IMG/VR virus record: IMGVR_UViG_3300022074_000079
Coordinates: 1-48,030 of that record
DNA: 48,030 nt
Source of the DNA: a virus
Reading direction: 5' to 3' (one strand)
The position numbers were made by a program, and so were the translations under genes. The first letter of the stretch is position 1. Each line of letters opens with the position of its first letter. The notes beneath the pieces were generated by a model. It had not been told where the DNA came from and made no database searches. It saw only the letters and a list, made by a program, of their open reading frames with translations. Positions 22,908 to 30,387 of this stretch are shown here, one piece after another.

Positions 22908-23696
22908 ATGGCATCAACATACACCCCTCTGGGTATAGAAAAACAAGCAACAGGTGAAAACGCTGGTACTTGGGGCACGAAAACTAATACCAATTTAGAA
23001 ATTATAGAACAAATATCTGGTGGATTTATTCAAAAATCTATTGCTGGTGGTGCACAAACAACTGCTCTGTCAGTATCAGATGGATCAACTGGTGCAGAAC
23101 TTGCACACAGAATGATAGAATTTACTGGTACGATTACAGGTAATCAAATTGTAACTATTCCATTAGATGTTCAAACTTTTTATATTTTAAGAAATTCAAC
23201 TTCAGGATCTTATACAGTTCAATTTAAATATGTGTCAGGATCAGGTAGTTCTTTCACTTTCTCAGCATCAGACAAAGGCGATAAAATGGTTTTTGCTTCT
23301 GCAGATGATGGAACTAATCCAAAAATTTTAACGCTTGCAATCGGAACAGGTATTTCTGATGTAGTCGATGATACAACACCACAATTAGGTGGTAATCTAG
23401 ACACTAATTCTTTCATGGTTGATTTTGACGATGACCATGGAATTAGAGACGAAAACGGTAACGAACAATTACAATTTCAAACAACAGCCTCTGCAGTTAA
23501 CCATTTTGACATAACTAATGCGGCAACTGGTAATAGTCCTACTATTTCAGCAGTTGGTGGGGATACTAATATTGACCTTACTTTGGTGCCAAAAGGCTCA
23601 GGAGTTGGTAAATTAACTAATGCTAATGGCACTAGTTCAACACAAAAAATAACAACTGATGGAAAAGGTATTGTCTTTTCCATGGTTTTCGGGTAG
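22908..23696 (+). CDS. Tail fibre-like protein, 262 aa
   Basis: It opens STYTPLGIEKQATGENAGTW followed by GTKTNTNLEIIEQISGG, a conserved N-terminal module of marine phage tail fibre proteins. A beta-rich middle and DDTTPQLGGNLDTNSF (about 152-170) follow; the latter phrase is common in fibre proteins that trimerise. The C-terminus carries LTLVPKGSGVGKLTNANGT. A structural fibre or fibre adaptor is likely. Ribosome site AGGAGAAAAAT. Confidence 0.85.
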   Translation: MASTYTPLGIEKQATGENAGTWGTKTNTNLEIIEQISGGFIQKSIAGGAQTTALSVSDGSTGAELAHRMIEFTGTITGNQIVTIPLDVQTFYILRNSTSGSYTVQFKYVSGSGSSFTFSASDKGDKMVFASADDGTNPKILTLAIGTGISDVVDDTTPQLGGNLDTNSFMVDFDDDHGIRDENGNEQLQFQTTASAVNHFDITNAATGNSPTISAVGGDTNIDLTLVPKGSGVGKLTNANGTSSTQKITTDGKGIVFSMVFG

Positions 23697-23716
23697 AAAA
23701 CAAATAGGAGAAAAAT

Positions 23717-24076
23717 ATGGCTACACCAAATCTTGTTAATATAGCAACCATCACACCCAAAAATGCTATGGGTACTTTGGGCGATACTAACAGAACAACT
23801 ATGATCGATGTTCCTGCAGATACTGCAGTTAGAATCGATACAATACTTTTAGCGAATGATGATGGAACAAACGCTGTTGATGCTACTGTAGAAATCAGTA
23901 ACGACAACGGTTCAACTTACTTTAAAATTTTAAGTACAGTTTCTATTCCAGCAGATTCAACTTTAAGCCTTATTGATACTCCGATTTATTTAGACGAGAC
24001 TGATTTAATAGCCGTTACAGCGGGAGCTGCCAGCGATTTAGACTATCATGTTTCGTATGTTGAATTAGTGGATTAA
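23717..24076 (+). CDS. Small beta-sandwich virion protein, 119 aa
   Basis: The protein alternates strands (RIDTILLANDDGTNAVDATV; STLSLIDTPIYLDETDLIAV) like CARD-B or fibronectin-type folds. It can be aligned along most of its length with the protein at 29867 (VPA-TAV-ILLxxDDG-IxxVNSxG; EDxIxV), so the two are probable paralogues. AGGAG precedes the ATG. Probably a small tail or fibre component. Confidence 0.8.
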   Translation: MATPNLVNIATITPKNAMGTLGDTNRTTMIDVPADTAVRIDTILLANDDGTNAVDATVEISNDNGSTYFKILSTVSIPADSTLSLIDTPIYLDETDLIAVTAGAASDLDYHVSYVELVD

Positions 24077-24088
24077 TGGAGGATTTAA

Positions 24089-24808
24089 ATGCCAAAAATA
24101 ATTAAACCAGCAACAGGTGCATTCACAGTAGCATCTTTAAGTATTGACTCTTCAGGTAGAGTTTTTTCTGCTTCATCTGGAACTGCAGGTGGTGGAAACA
24201 TGGTTCCTACTTTTGCAGAATATGGTCCAGGAACTGGAACTTACACTGCAGGAAATAATGCTAACTTCGTTGGTGCCTACATAACAGGTGCTGGAGGTGG
24301 CGGACAAGGACCAGCAAATGGTCAGGGTGGTGCTGGAGGTTTTGGATATTTTACAGCTCCAATTAGTCCACCTTTTTCAGGCCCTTATACTATCGGTGAA
24401 GCTGGAAATAGTACAAACGGAAACGGTACAGCAGGCACTGCAACTAATTTAACAAACATAGGAACTGGTAATGGAGGCGGCGGAGGAACTCAGCCAGCGA
24501 CTGGATCTATTGGTAACGCTGTGGCAGGACCTATAGGAACTTTACACGCAATATCATACCAATCAAACACAGGTGGAGGTTTCGATGCTCCTAGTGGACC
24601 TGACATTAATAATAGTGGTTTTGGTTACGGTATGCTTTCGACTGGAATGTCGAAAACCCCGGCTACTAGTGGTAATGGTAATCCTAGGGTCTCAGAAAAT
24701 GGTATGCGTTTTATGGGTTCAGGATCAAGTAAAGGAAACCCTAGAGGTGGACACCTTGGTGAAGGTATGCACGGAGCAATCTTAATTTACGAAAACACAG
24801 GAAGTTAA
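24089..24808 (+). CDS. Glycine-rich tail fibre tip/adhesin, 239 aa
   Basis: After a short conserved front (FTVASLSIDSSGRVFSASSG) the protein is dominated by glycine runs: TGAGGGGQGPANGQGGAGG (about 70-88) and GTGNGGGGG (about 130). Such glycine-rich domains resemble the polyglycine type II receptor-binding tips of phage adhesins. The C-terminus GEGMHGAILIYENTG is also typical of glycine-rich phage tail tips. It lies directly before a probable fibre chaperone. Host receptor recognition is the likely job. Confidence 0.78.
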   Translation: MPKIIKPATGAFTVASLSIDSSGRVFSASSGTAGGGNMVPTFAEYGPGTGTYTAGNNANFVGAYITGAGGGGQGPANGQGGAGGFGYFTAPISPPFSGPYTIGEAGNSTNGNGTAGTATNLTNIGTGNGGGGGTQPATGSIGNAVAGPIGTLHAISYQSNTGGGFDAPSGPDINNSGFGYGMLSTGMSKTPATSGNGNPRVSENGMRFMGSGSSKGNPRGGHLGEGMHGAILIYENTGS

Positions 24809-24810
24809 TC

Positions 24811-25311
24811 ATGGCTAAATACGCAATTTGTTTACCAGAAAATTTCAATAACGAGGGAGTATTATGTAAAGTAGTAGATGGCGGAAACACAGAAATATTA
24901 GCTATGATGGGAGATAATGGTTTAAATCCAGAAACTTACAATAGAATTGAAATTACAGATGCAGAGTATGCAGGAATAGTAAAAGAAACACATACTTTTG
25001 GTTACATTAATCCAGATAACTCTTATGTAGTGCACGATAATTCTTCAGATGATAATGATCACGTTGGAACTTTCACAAGAGCACAAATAGAAGATTGGAT
25101 AGAAGGTGACATAAGTATTATTGATAGATGGCTTAGCAACAGAAAAGCAGATCACAGCGAAAGACCAGTTTGGACAGCTTATAAACAAACTTTACAAAAC
25201 ATTGATTTAGACGCGTTAAATTTAACATACCCTACTAATAAAACACCAGGACAATTAGTTGAAGACGCTGGTGGAACACCTAGAAACCCTGGTTTACAGG
25301 TTCCAAAATAA
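24811..25311 (+). CDS. Probable tail fibre assembly chaperone, 166 aa
   Basis: A mixed protein ending in a helical segment: RPVWTAYKQTLQNIDLDALN followed by LTYPTNKTPGQLVEDAGGTP. The arrangement of an acidic body and a C-terminal helix with W-x2-Y-K/R-Q-x-L resembles small tail fibre assembly chaperones, and it starts 2 bases after the adhesin gene, the usual place for its chaperone. The match is not strong; an accessory tip protein is the alternative. Confidence 0.6.
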   Translation: MAKYAICLPENFNNEGVLCKVVDGGNTEILAMMGDNGLNPETYNRIEITDAEYAGIVKETHTFGYINPDNSYVVHDNSSDDNDHVGTFTRAQIEDWIEGDISIIDRWLSNRKADHSERPVWTAYKQTLQNIDLDALNLTYPTNKTPGQLVEDAGGTPRNPGLQVPK

Positions 25312-25352
25312 TAGTACTTTACTTTTAATTACAAATTAGTATATTTACCTCT

Positions 25353-26141
25353 ATGTTTAGAAAGCAAATAGAGTTCATATGTCATGAAGATTACGCTCAT
25401 ACAGATTTAGAAAAACCTGAGCCTGTCAGATTACATATTCCAGATTGGTACAAAAAATTAGAACATACTATAAAAGAAGTAACTATTAAAGGTTGTATGC
25501 CTTTTCTAGACACATTAACAGCTGGTTATGTTTTAAAAATGCCTCAAGATCTACATATTGAATTTAACGTAGACAAGATTGATCCTGAAACAGGTAAAGT
25601 AATGGTGAATGAAGAGACAGGAAAGAAAATGAAAGACTATAAATTTAGATATGGTCTTTGCAATGAAGATAATATGATGCAGGTTAGAATGATGAATTTA
25701 AATGGAAAAAAACCTCAATATCATCACAGATTTCAATTAGAAGGATCTTCTTTTGTTAAAAAAAATAAAGATTTTGATATTTTAAAAATATTAAACCCTT
25801 GGGTTATAAAAACACCTCCTGGATATTCTTGTTTGTTTGTGCCACCTTTAAATAACGCTGATGATAGGTTTGAAATTATTTCTGGCATAGTGGAGACAGA
25901 TAAATGGAATTTACAAGTTAATTTCCCATTTGTTGTAAATGGCGATAAATACGAAACTCTAACTACTACAATTAAAAGAGGAACTCCTTATGTTCAAGTT
26001 ATACCTTTTAAAAGAGATGATTGGAAAATGAAATTTGGGACTACAAATGCAAAAGGAATATTTAGAGATTGGATTGGTCATCAACTTCAAATAATAAGAT
26101 CATACAAAGATAGGATATGGAGTAAAAAAACATGGAACTAA
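25353..26141 (+). CDS. DUF6065-like protein, 262 aa
   Basis: It carries the ordered motifs PEPVRLHIPDWYKKL, IKGCMPFLDTLTAGYVLKMP (about 45-64), FKILNPW-type sequence (LKILNPWVIKTPPGYSCLF, about 145-163) and GIVETDKWNLQVNFPF. I remember this family, DUF6065, from marine phages and cyanophages, frequently beside 2OG oxygenases; function is not established. The shape suggests a double-stranded beta-helix (cupin-type) core, but the standard metal triad is not obvious. Its 3' end overlaps the next gene by 10 bases. Confidence 0.8.
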   Translation: MFRKQIEFICHEDYAHTDLEKPEPVRLHIPDWYKKLEHTIKEVTIKGCMPFLDTLTAGYVLKMPQDLHIEFNVDKIDPETGKVMVNEETGKKMKDYKFRYGLCNEDNMMQVRMMNLNGKKPQYHHRFQLEGSSFVKKNKDFDILKILNPWVIKTPPGYSCLFVPPLNNADDRFEIISGIVETDKWNLQVNFPFVVNGDKYETLTTTIKRGTPYVQVIPFKRDDWKMKFGTTNAKGIFRDWIGHQLQIIRSYKDRIWSKKTWN

Positions 26142-26692
26142 GAAAGTATTTAAAAGTTTATGACGATGTTCTACCAAATGAAACAATGGGTAATATGATT
26201 AGGTGGTTTAATACCTGTGGGTTTACACCGGGTTCAGTGGGACAAGGTGTTCTCGATAAAAATATAAGAAATGTTCAAACTAAACCATTAGTTAATCTTG
26301 GAGATAGTTTAACTGAAGCGCATTGGTGTAATTTATTAAATAATTATTTTTCTGAATCTATTAGGACGTATGCAAAAGATACAAAGATAAAAGATTTAGG
26401 AGCTGAAAGAGTAAATACAATAGAGGTTTTAAAATATGAAATAGGCGGTCACTATGATTTACACGTAGATCATTTTGCTGCACAACCAAGAACTATGAGT
26501 ATGATACTTCTTTGTAACAATGATTATGAGGGCGGAGATTTGGGTTTTGCAAATCCCGATTACACGGATGAATTAATAGTGCCAGTGAGAGCTAATAGAT
26601 TAATAGTGTGGCCAAGTAATTTTTTATTTCCACACGGTGTAAAACCAATAACAAAAGGAACGAGGTATTCAGTAGTAGGATGGGCTCTTTAA
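26132..26692 (+). CDS. Fe(II)/2-oxoglutarate oxygenase, prolyl-hydroxylase type
   Basis: 186 aa. The iron triad is visible: H111 and D113 in HYDLHVDHF, H168 in FPHGV, and R178 in KGTRYSVVGWAL for 2-oxoglutarate binding. MSMILLCNNDYEGGDL and NRLIVWPSNFLFPHGV are the usual core strands of this fold. Substrate not predictable; phage members may hydroxylate proteins or modify DNA bases. It overlaps its neighbours at both ends (10 and 13 bases), so it is likely translated together with the DUF6065-like gene and the second oxygenase. Confidence 0.9.
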   Translation: MELRKYLKVYDDVLPNETMGNMIRWFNTCGFTPGSVGQGVLDKNIRNVQTKPLVNLGDSLTEAHWCNLLNNYFSESIRTYAKDTKIKDLGAERVNTIEVLKYEIGGHYDLHVDHFAAQPRTMSMILLCNNDYEGGDLGFANPDYTDELIVPVRANRLIVWPSNFLFPHGVKPITKGTRYSVVGWAL

Positions 26693-27255
26693 AAAACAAA
26701 AAATATTGTTTAGTTGAAAAGTTTTTAACAATAGAGGAAACAAAACTTCTTACCGACTATTGTAGATTAAAGCATAGATTTAATATGACAGATTTTGCCA
26801 GTCCAAAAGCTCAAAATAATAATATGGATTCTCATTTTTATGCAGATTACCTAATGGAGTCTTTAATGTTAAATAAAGTTAACACGATGGAAAAAATAAC
26901 TGGTGTTAAATTATTACCAACTTATTCTTTTTGGAGAATGTACACTAAATTTGCAGACCTTAAAGCTCACAAAGATAGACCATCATGTGAGTATAGTGTT
27001 ACGGTTTGCATAGGTTCTTGTGGAACTGAGTGGCCTATTTATATGGACAAAAAACCTATAAATTTAAAACCAGGTCAAGCTGTGGTGTACAAAGGTTGTG
27101 ATATAACACACTCTAGAAAAGAGTTTCAAGGAGACTGGCAGGCTCAGGTTTTCTTGCATTACGTTAATAAAAATGGACCAAACAGAGATTTTGTTAGAGA
27201 CAAAAGACCTTTTTATGGAATGCCTTCAGCGATAGGGAAAAGTCAATTAAGATGA
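26680..27255 (+). CDS. Second Fe(II)/2-oxoglutarate oxygenase-like protein
   Basis: 191 aa. LKAHKDRPSCEYSVTVCIG gives H97 and D99; GCDITHSR gives H144; the C-terminal part QAQVFLHYVNKNGPNRDF is a known ending of marine phage 2OG oxygenases. INLKPGQAVVYKG is the strand before the distal His. The 2-oxoglutarate-binding Arg is not at the usual place; R146 lies two residues after H144. It differs clearly in sequence from the neighbouring oxygenase, so this is not a recent duplication. Confidence 0.85.
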   Translation: MGSLKNKKYCLVEKFLTIEETKLLTDYCRLKHRFNMTDFASPKAQNNNMDSHFYADYLMESLMLNKVNTMEKITGVKLLPTYSFWRMYTKFADLKAHKDRPSCEYSVTVCIGSCGTEWPIYMDKKPINLKPGQAVVYKGCDITHSRKEFQGDWQAQVFLHYVNKNGPNRDFVRDKRPFYGMPSAIGKSQLR

Positions 27256-27470
27256 TATTTAGACAAAAAGAAGATGGATCATGTAATATAGAGTTTTCTT
27301 GGAAAGAGAGATGGTCTCTGTTTATAAAAGGTAAAATAATATTTGATTCTGCTGGATTAAAACACTTTTCAAACATGTTGGTTAAAATGGTCAGCGATTG
27401 GCATAAAAGATTTGACGATAAAACTAAACAAATACAGACCCACGATTCATCAGAACCGCCTAAAAAATAG
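27252..27470 (+). CDS. Small conserved hypothetical protein, 72 aa
   Basis: The core GSCNIEFSWKERWSLFIKGK then LKHFSNMLVKMVSDW is a recurring marine phage protein as I recall it; a small alpha/beta domain of unknown function. The ATG overlaps the previous stop by 4 bases (ATGA), so it belongs to the oxygenase operon. No metal-binding motif. Confidence 0.8.
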   Translation: MIFRQKEDGSCNIEFSWKERWSLFIKGKIIFDSAGLKHFSNMLVKMVSDWHKRFDDKTKQIQTHDSSEPPKK

Positions 27471-27476
27471 GCTTTT
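27458..27476 (+). terminator. Weak terminator-like hairpin
   Basis: GCCTA (27458-27462) / TAGGC (27468-27472) with loop AAAAA, followed by TTTT, across the stop codon of the gene ending at 27470. The stem is short, so termination would be partial at best. TATAAT boxes at 27489-27494 and 27496-27501 follow, without a good -35, and could start transcription of the gene at 27529. Confidence 0.35.
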
Positions 27477-27528
27477 AATCAAAAAAATTATAATATATAA
27501 TCCTTTCGTCTAAATAGGATAACACAGC

Positions 27529-29703
27529 ATGCTACAAAAAATAGGATTTGCACCTGGAATCAACAAACAAATTACAGCTACTACCGCTGAAGGACAGTGG
27601 ATAGATTGTGATAATGTTCGTTTTAGATATGGTAGCCCTGAAAAAATAGGCGGTTGGAGTCAATTAGGGACAAACCATTTAACTGGTGCAGGCAGAGGGT
27701 TACATCATTTCGTAAACAGTCTGGGTAGAAAGTATGCTATTATAGGGACCAACAGAATTTTATACGCATATTCAGGAGGTGTGTTTTATGACATACACCC
27801 TATCAAATCTACAACAACTCTTACAAGTGCATTCAGTACAACTAATGGATCAGCAATTGTTACAATAACTTTTTCATCGAGTCACAATATTAATCCTGGG
27901 GACATTATATTATTAGATAACTTCTCTACGATTACAGATTCTAATTTTTCGTCATCTGATTTTGATGACAAGAAATTTATGGTGACTACAACACCAACAA
28001 CTACAACTTTAACTATAACAATGCCTTCAAACGAAACGGGCTCAGGAGCCACTACATCTGGTGGTATAAGAGTACAACACTACTATCCTGTAGGCTCTGC
28101 TGTCCAAGAGAGAGGTTTTGGGTGGGGTCTAGGCTCTTGGGGTGGTGAAGCAGCCGGAGCTATCACAACAACGCTAAACGGGGCTATAAATGACTCCACG
28201 ACTACAATTGTATTAACTGATGCTAGTTTATTTCCAAGCACAGGAACAAACTTTATAAAGATAGGCACAGAAGAAATGTCTTACACTGGTGTATCAACTA
28301 ATACTTTAACAGGTGTAACAAGAGGAGTTAGAAACACAACAGCTGCATCTCACAGTGATGGTGCTACCATAACCAATACAACTGATTTTGTTGCTTGGGG
28401 TGAAGCAGCATCTGGTGACTTAGTATTAGAACCTGGTATGTGGTCGTTAGATAATTTAGGTGATAAAGCTATTTGTTTAATTCACAACAACGCATGTTTT
28501 TCTTGGGACTCATCTTTGTCCAATGCAACTACAACTAGAGCAGCTATTATTACAAATGCACCAACTGCATCAAGACACATGCTCGTATCTACACCGGATA
28601 GACACTTAGTGTTCTTTGGTACAGAAACCACGATAGGTGATATCGATACACAAGATGATATGTTTATAAGATTCTCTGCTATTGAAGATATTAATACGTA
28701 TACACCTACAGCAACCAATGACGCTGGTACACAGAGACTGGCCGACGGATCACGGATCATGGGAGCTATTAGAGGTAGAGATGCAATTTATGTTTACACA
28801 GATACAGCATTATTCTTAATGCGTTTTGTTGGTCAACCTTTTACATTTGCTTTTACACAAGCAGGCACTAACTGTGGGCTAGCTGGACAAAATGCAGTAG
28901 TCGAAGTAGATGGAGCTGCTTACTGGTTTTCTGAAAATGGTTTCTTTAAATACTCTGGTAATTTAGAATCACTACCTTGTTTAGTAGAAGATCATGTGTT
29001 TGACGATATTAACTTAGACTCTGGTAATCAAATGATATCAGCAGGTTTAAATAACTTGTTTGGTGAAATATCTTGGTTCTATCCAACAACTAATTCAGCA
29101 GTTGTTAATAGAGTTGTTACATATAATTATTTTGATTCATCGCCACAAAGACCAGTTTGGACTATCGGCACATTATCTAGAACAATGTGGAAAGACTCTG
29201 CAGTATTTGGTAAACCCCATGCATTAGAGTATGACGCTGACACTGATACTTCTTTTGATGTTGTTGGTAATACAGAAGGTAGAACAACATATTACGAACA
29301 CGAAACAGGAACTGATCAAGTTAAAGACGCTACGACTACAGCTGTTACCGCATCTATAACATCTGGAGATTTTGATATTACACAAAGAACTATTAGAGGC
29401 ACTCAAACAGGTGTGGCTGATTTTAGGGGTGATGGTGAATTTTTAATGAAGATAAGAAGATTTATACCAGACTTTTTATCTCAAACAGGTGACGCAAGAG
29501 TAACTTTAAATTTAAGAAATTTCTCTAATGATGCAGCAGCAAGCTCATCACTTGGTCCCTTTACAATAACATCATCAACTAGTAAGGTGGACACTAGAGC
29601 AAGAGCAAGAGCCATAGCATTAAAAGTAGAAAATACAGGATCTGGTCAAAATTGGAAGTTAGGAACTTTTAGATTAGATACACAACCAGATGGAAGAAGA
29701 TAA
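27529..29703 (+). CDS. Tail stabilisation/hub protein, P22 gp10-like
   Basis: 724 aa, beta-rich. The start, FAPGINKQITATTAEGQWID then DNVRFRYGSPEKIGGWSQ (about 30-47), is the hallmark of P22 gp10-type packaged-DNA stabilisation proteins, which attach beneath gp4 and carry tailspikes. The C-terminal half has the repeated propeller-like pattern RHLVFFGT, IRFSAIEDINTYTP and YWFSENGFFKYSGNLE of the family. A domain near residues 90-180 looks like an inserted Thr-rich Ig-like module. It starts the second structural operon. Confidence 0.9.
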   Translation: MLQKIGFAPGINKQITATTAEGQWIDCDNVRFRYGSPEKIGGWSQLGTNHLTGAGRGLHHFVNSLGRKYAIIGTNRILYAYSGGVFYDIHPIKSTTTLTSAFSTTNGSAIVTITFSSSHNINPGDIILLDNFSTITDSNFSSSDFDDKKFMVTTTPTTTTLTITMPSNETGSGATTSGGIRVQHYYPVGSAVQERGFGWGLGSWGGEAAGAITTTLNGAINDSTTTIVLTDASLFPSTGTNFIKIGTEEMSYTGVSTNTLTGVTRGVRNTTAASHSDGATITNTTDFVAWGEAASGDLVLEPGMWSLDNLGDKAICLIHNNACFSWDSSLSNATTTRAAIITNAPTASRHMLVSTPDRHLVFFGTETTIGDIDTQDDMFIRFSAIEDINTYTPTATNDAGTQRLADGSRIMGAIRGRDAIYVYTDTALFLMRFVGQPFTFAFTQAGTNCGLAGQNAVVEVDGAAYWFSENGFFKYSGNLESLPCLVEDHVFDDINLDSGNQMISAGLNNLFGEISWFYPTTNSAVVNRVVTYNYFDSSPQRPVWTIGTLSRTMWKDSAVFGKPHALEYDADTDTSFDVVGNTEGRTTYYEHETGTDQVKDATTTAVTASITSGDFDITQRTIRGTQTGVADFRGDGEFLMKIRRFIPDFLSQTGDARVTLNLRNFSNDAAASSSLGPFTITSSTSKVDTRARARAIALKVENTGSGQNWKLGTFRLDTQPDGRR

Positions 29704-29867
29704 TGGCAAAAATAGTTCAGTCACTTACCAGACCTTCTAAAGTATATAATCAAGCTGTAGCTGACTCACAAGTCAGAGATCTTGATGGTGTGATAGAAAA
29801 ATTAAATACAACGTTTCAACAAGAACTTAAGGATGAAGTAGAAGCATTTAACTTCTTTTTACAATAA
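29703..29867 (+). CDS. Small hypothetical protein, 54 aa
   Basis: MAKIVQSLTRPSKVYNQAVA opens the peptide, followed by a helical, acidic part ending FNFFLQ. Its ATG shares one base with the previous stop and its stop shares one base with the next ATG (TAATG at both ends), which strongly supports it as a real, coupled gene. A helical phage structural or assembly peptide is likely; role unknown. Confidence 0.8.
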   Translation: MAKIVQSLTRPSKVYNQAVADSQVRDLDGVIEKLNTTFQQELKDEVEAFNFFLQ

Positions 29868-30208
29868 TGGCTAATAGTTTTATTAATAAAAAAGTAGACT
29901 TAACTACAACAGATTTAACAACTCTGTACACAGTTCCAACGGCTACTACGGCTGTAGTCAAATCAATTTTAGTATCTGAAGATGCAGGATCAGGAGCGAA
30001 TATAACTATAACTTTAGTTAACTCATCTGGCACTATTTTTAGTTTATTTAAAACTAAGGCTATATCTTCAAATACTACTACTGAACTTTTAACTCAACCT
30101 CTTGTAGTTCAAGAAAGTGAAATAATAAAAGTTCAAGCTTCTGACGCGAATGAGCTGCACGTCATAGCCTCAATACTAGAAATACAGCCAAGAGAGGTAA
30201 CAACATAA
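29867..30208 (+). CDS. Small beta-sandwich virion protein, 113 aa
   Basis: Thr/Ser/Val-rich strands (TAVVKSILVSEDAGSGANIT; TTELLTQPLVVQESEIIKVQ) that align with the protein at 23717, suggesting duplicated small fibre or tail components. It is coupled to both neighbours by TAATG overlaps. No catalytic motif. Confidence 0.8.
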   Translation: MANSFINKKVDLTTTDLTTLYTVPTATTAVVKSILVSEDAGSGANITITLVNSSGTIFSLFKTKAISSNTTTELLTQPLVVQESEIIKVQASDANELHVIASILEIQPREVTT

Positions 30209-30378
30209 TGCAAACAATAAAACCAGAGAAAATAATAACAACTATATCCAACTTGAAAACAGGAGAAAAATATAATACAGAGGACGAATGGAAGGCTAAA
30301 GGAATCCCAGAATCAGAGATTAGAAGGGATATTAAGGTAATTATGCCTTCGCTTGATTTGTTCCCTAAAACAAAGTAG
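30208..30378 (+). CDS. Small hypothetical protein, 56 aa
   Basis: It opens MQTIKPEKIITTISNLKTGE and ends PSLDLFPKTK. The ATG overlaps the preceding stop (TAATG), and the frame fills the gap before the gene at 30388. Charged, helical and soluble; no motif recognised. Confidence 0.75.
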   Translation: MQTIKPEKIITTISNLKTGEKYNTEDEWKAKGIPESEIRRDIKVIMPSLDLFPKTK

Positions 30379-30387
30379 TGTAATAAA

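Noticed and set aside
22723-22938. Open frame in another frame over the fibre repeats
   Set aside because: A by-product of the 33-base tandem repeat; no ribosome site and repetitive nonsense composition.
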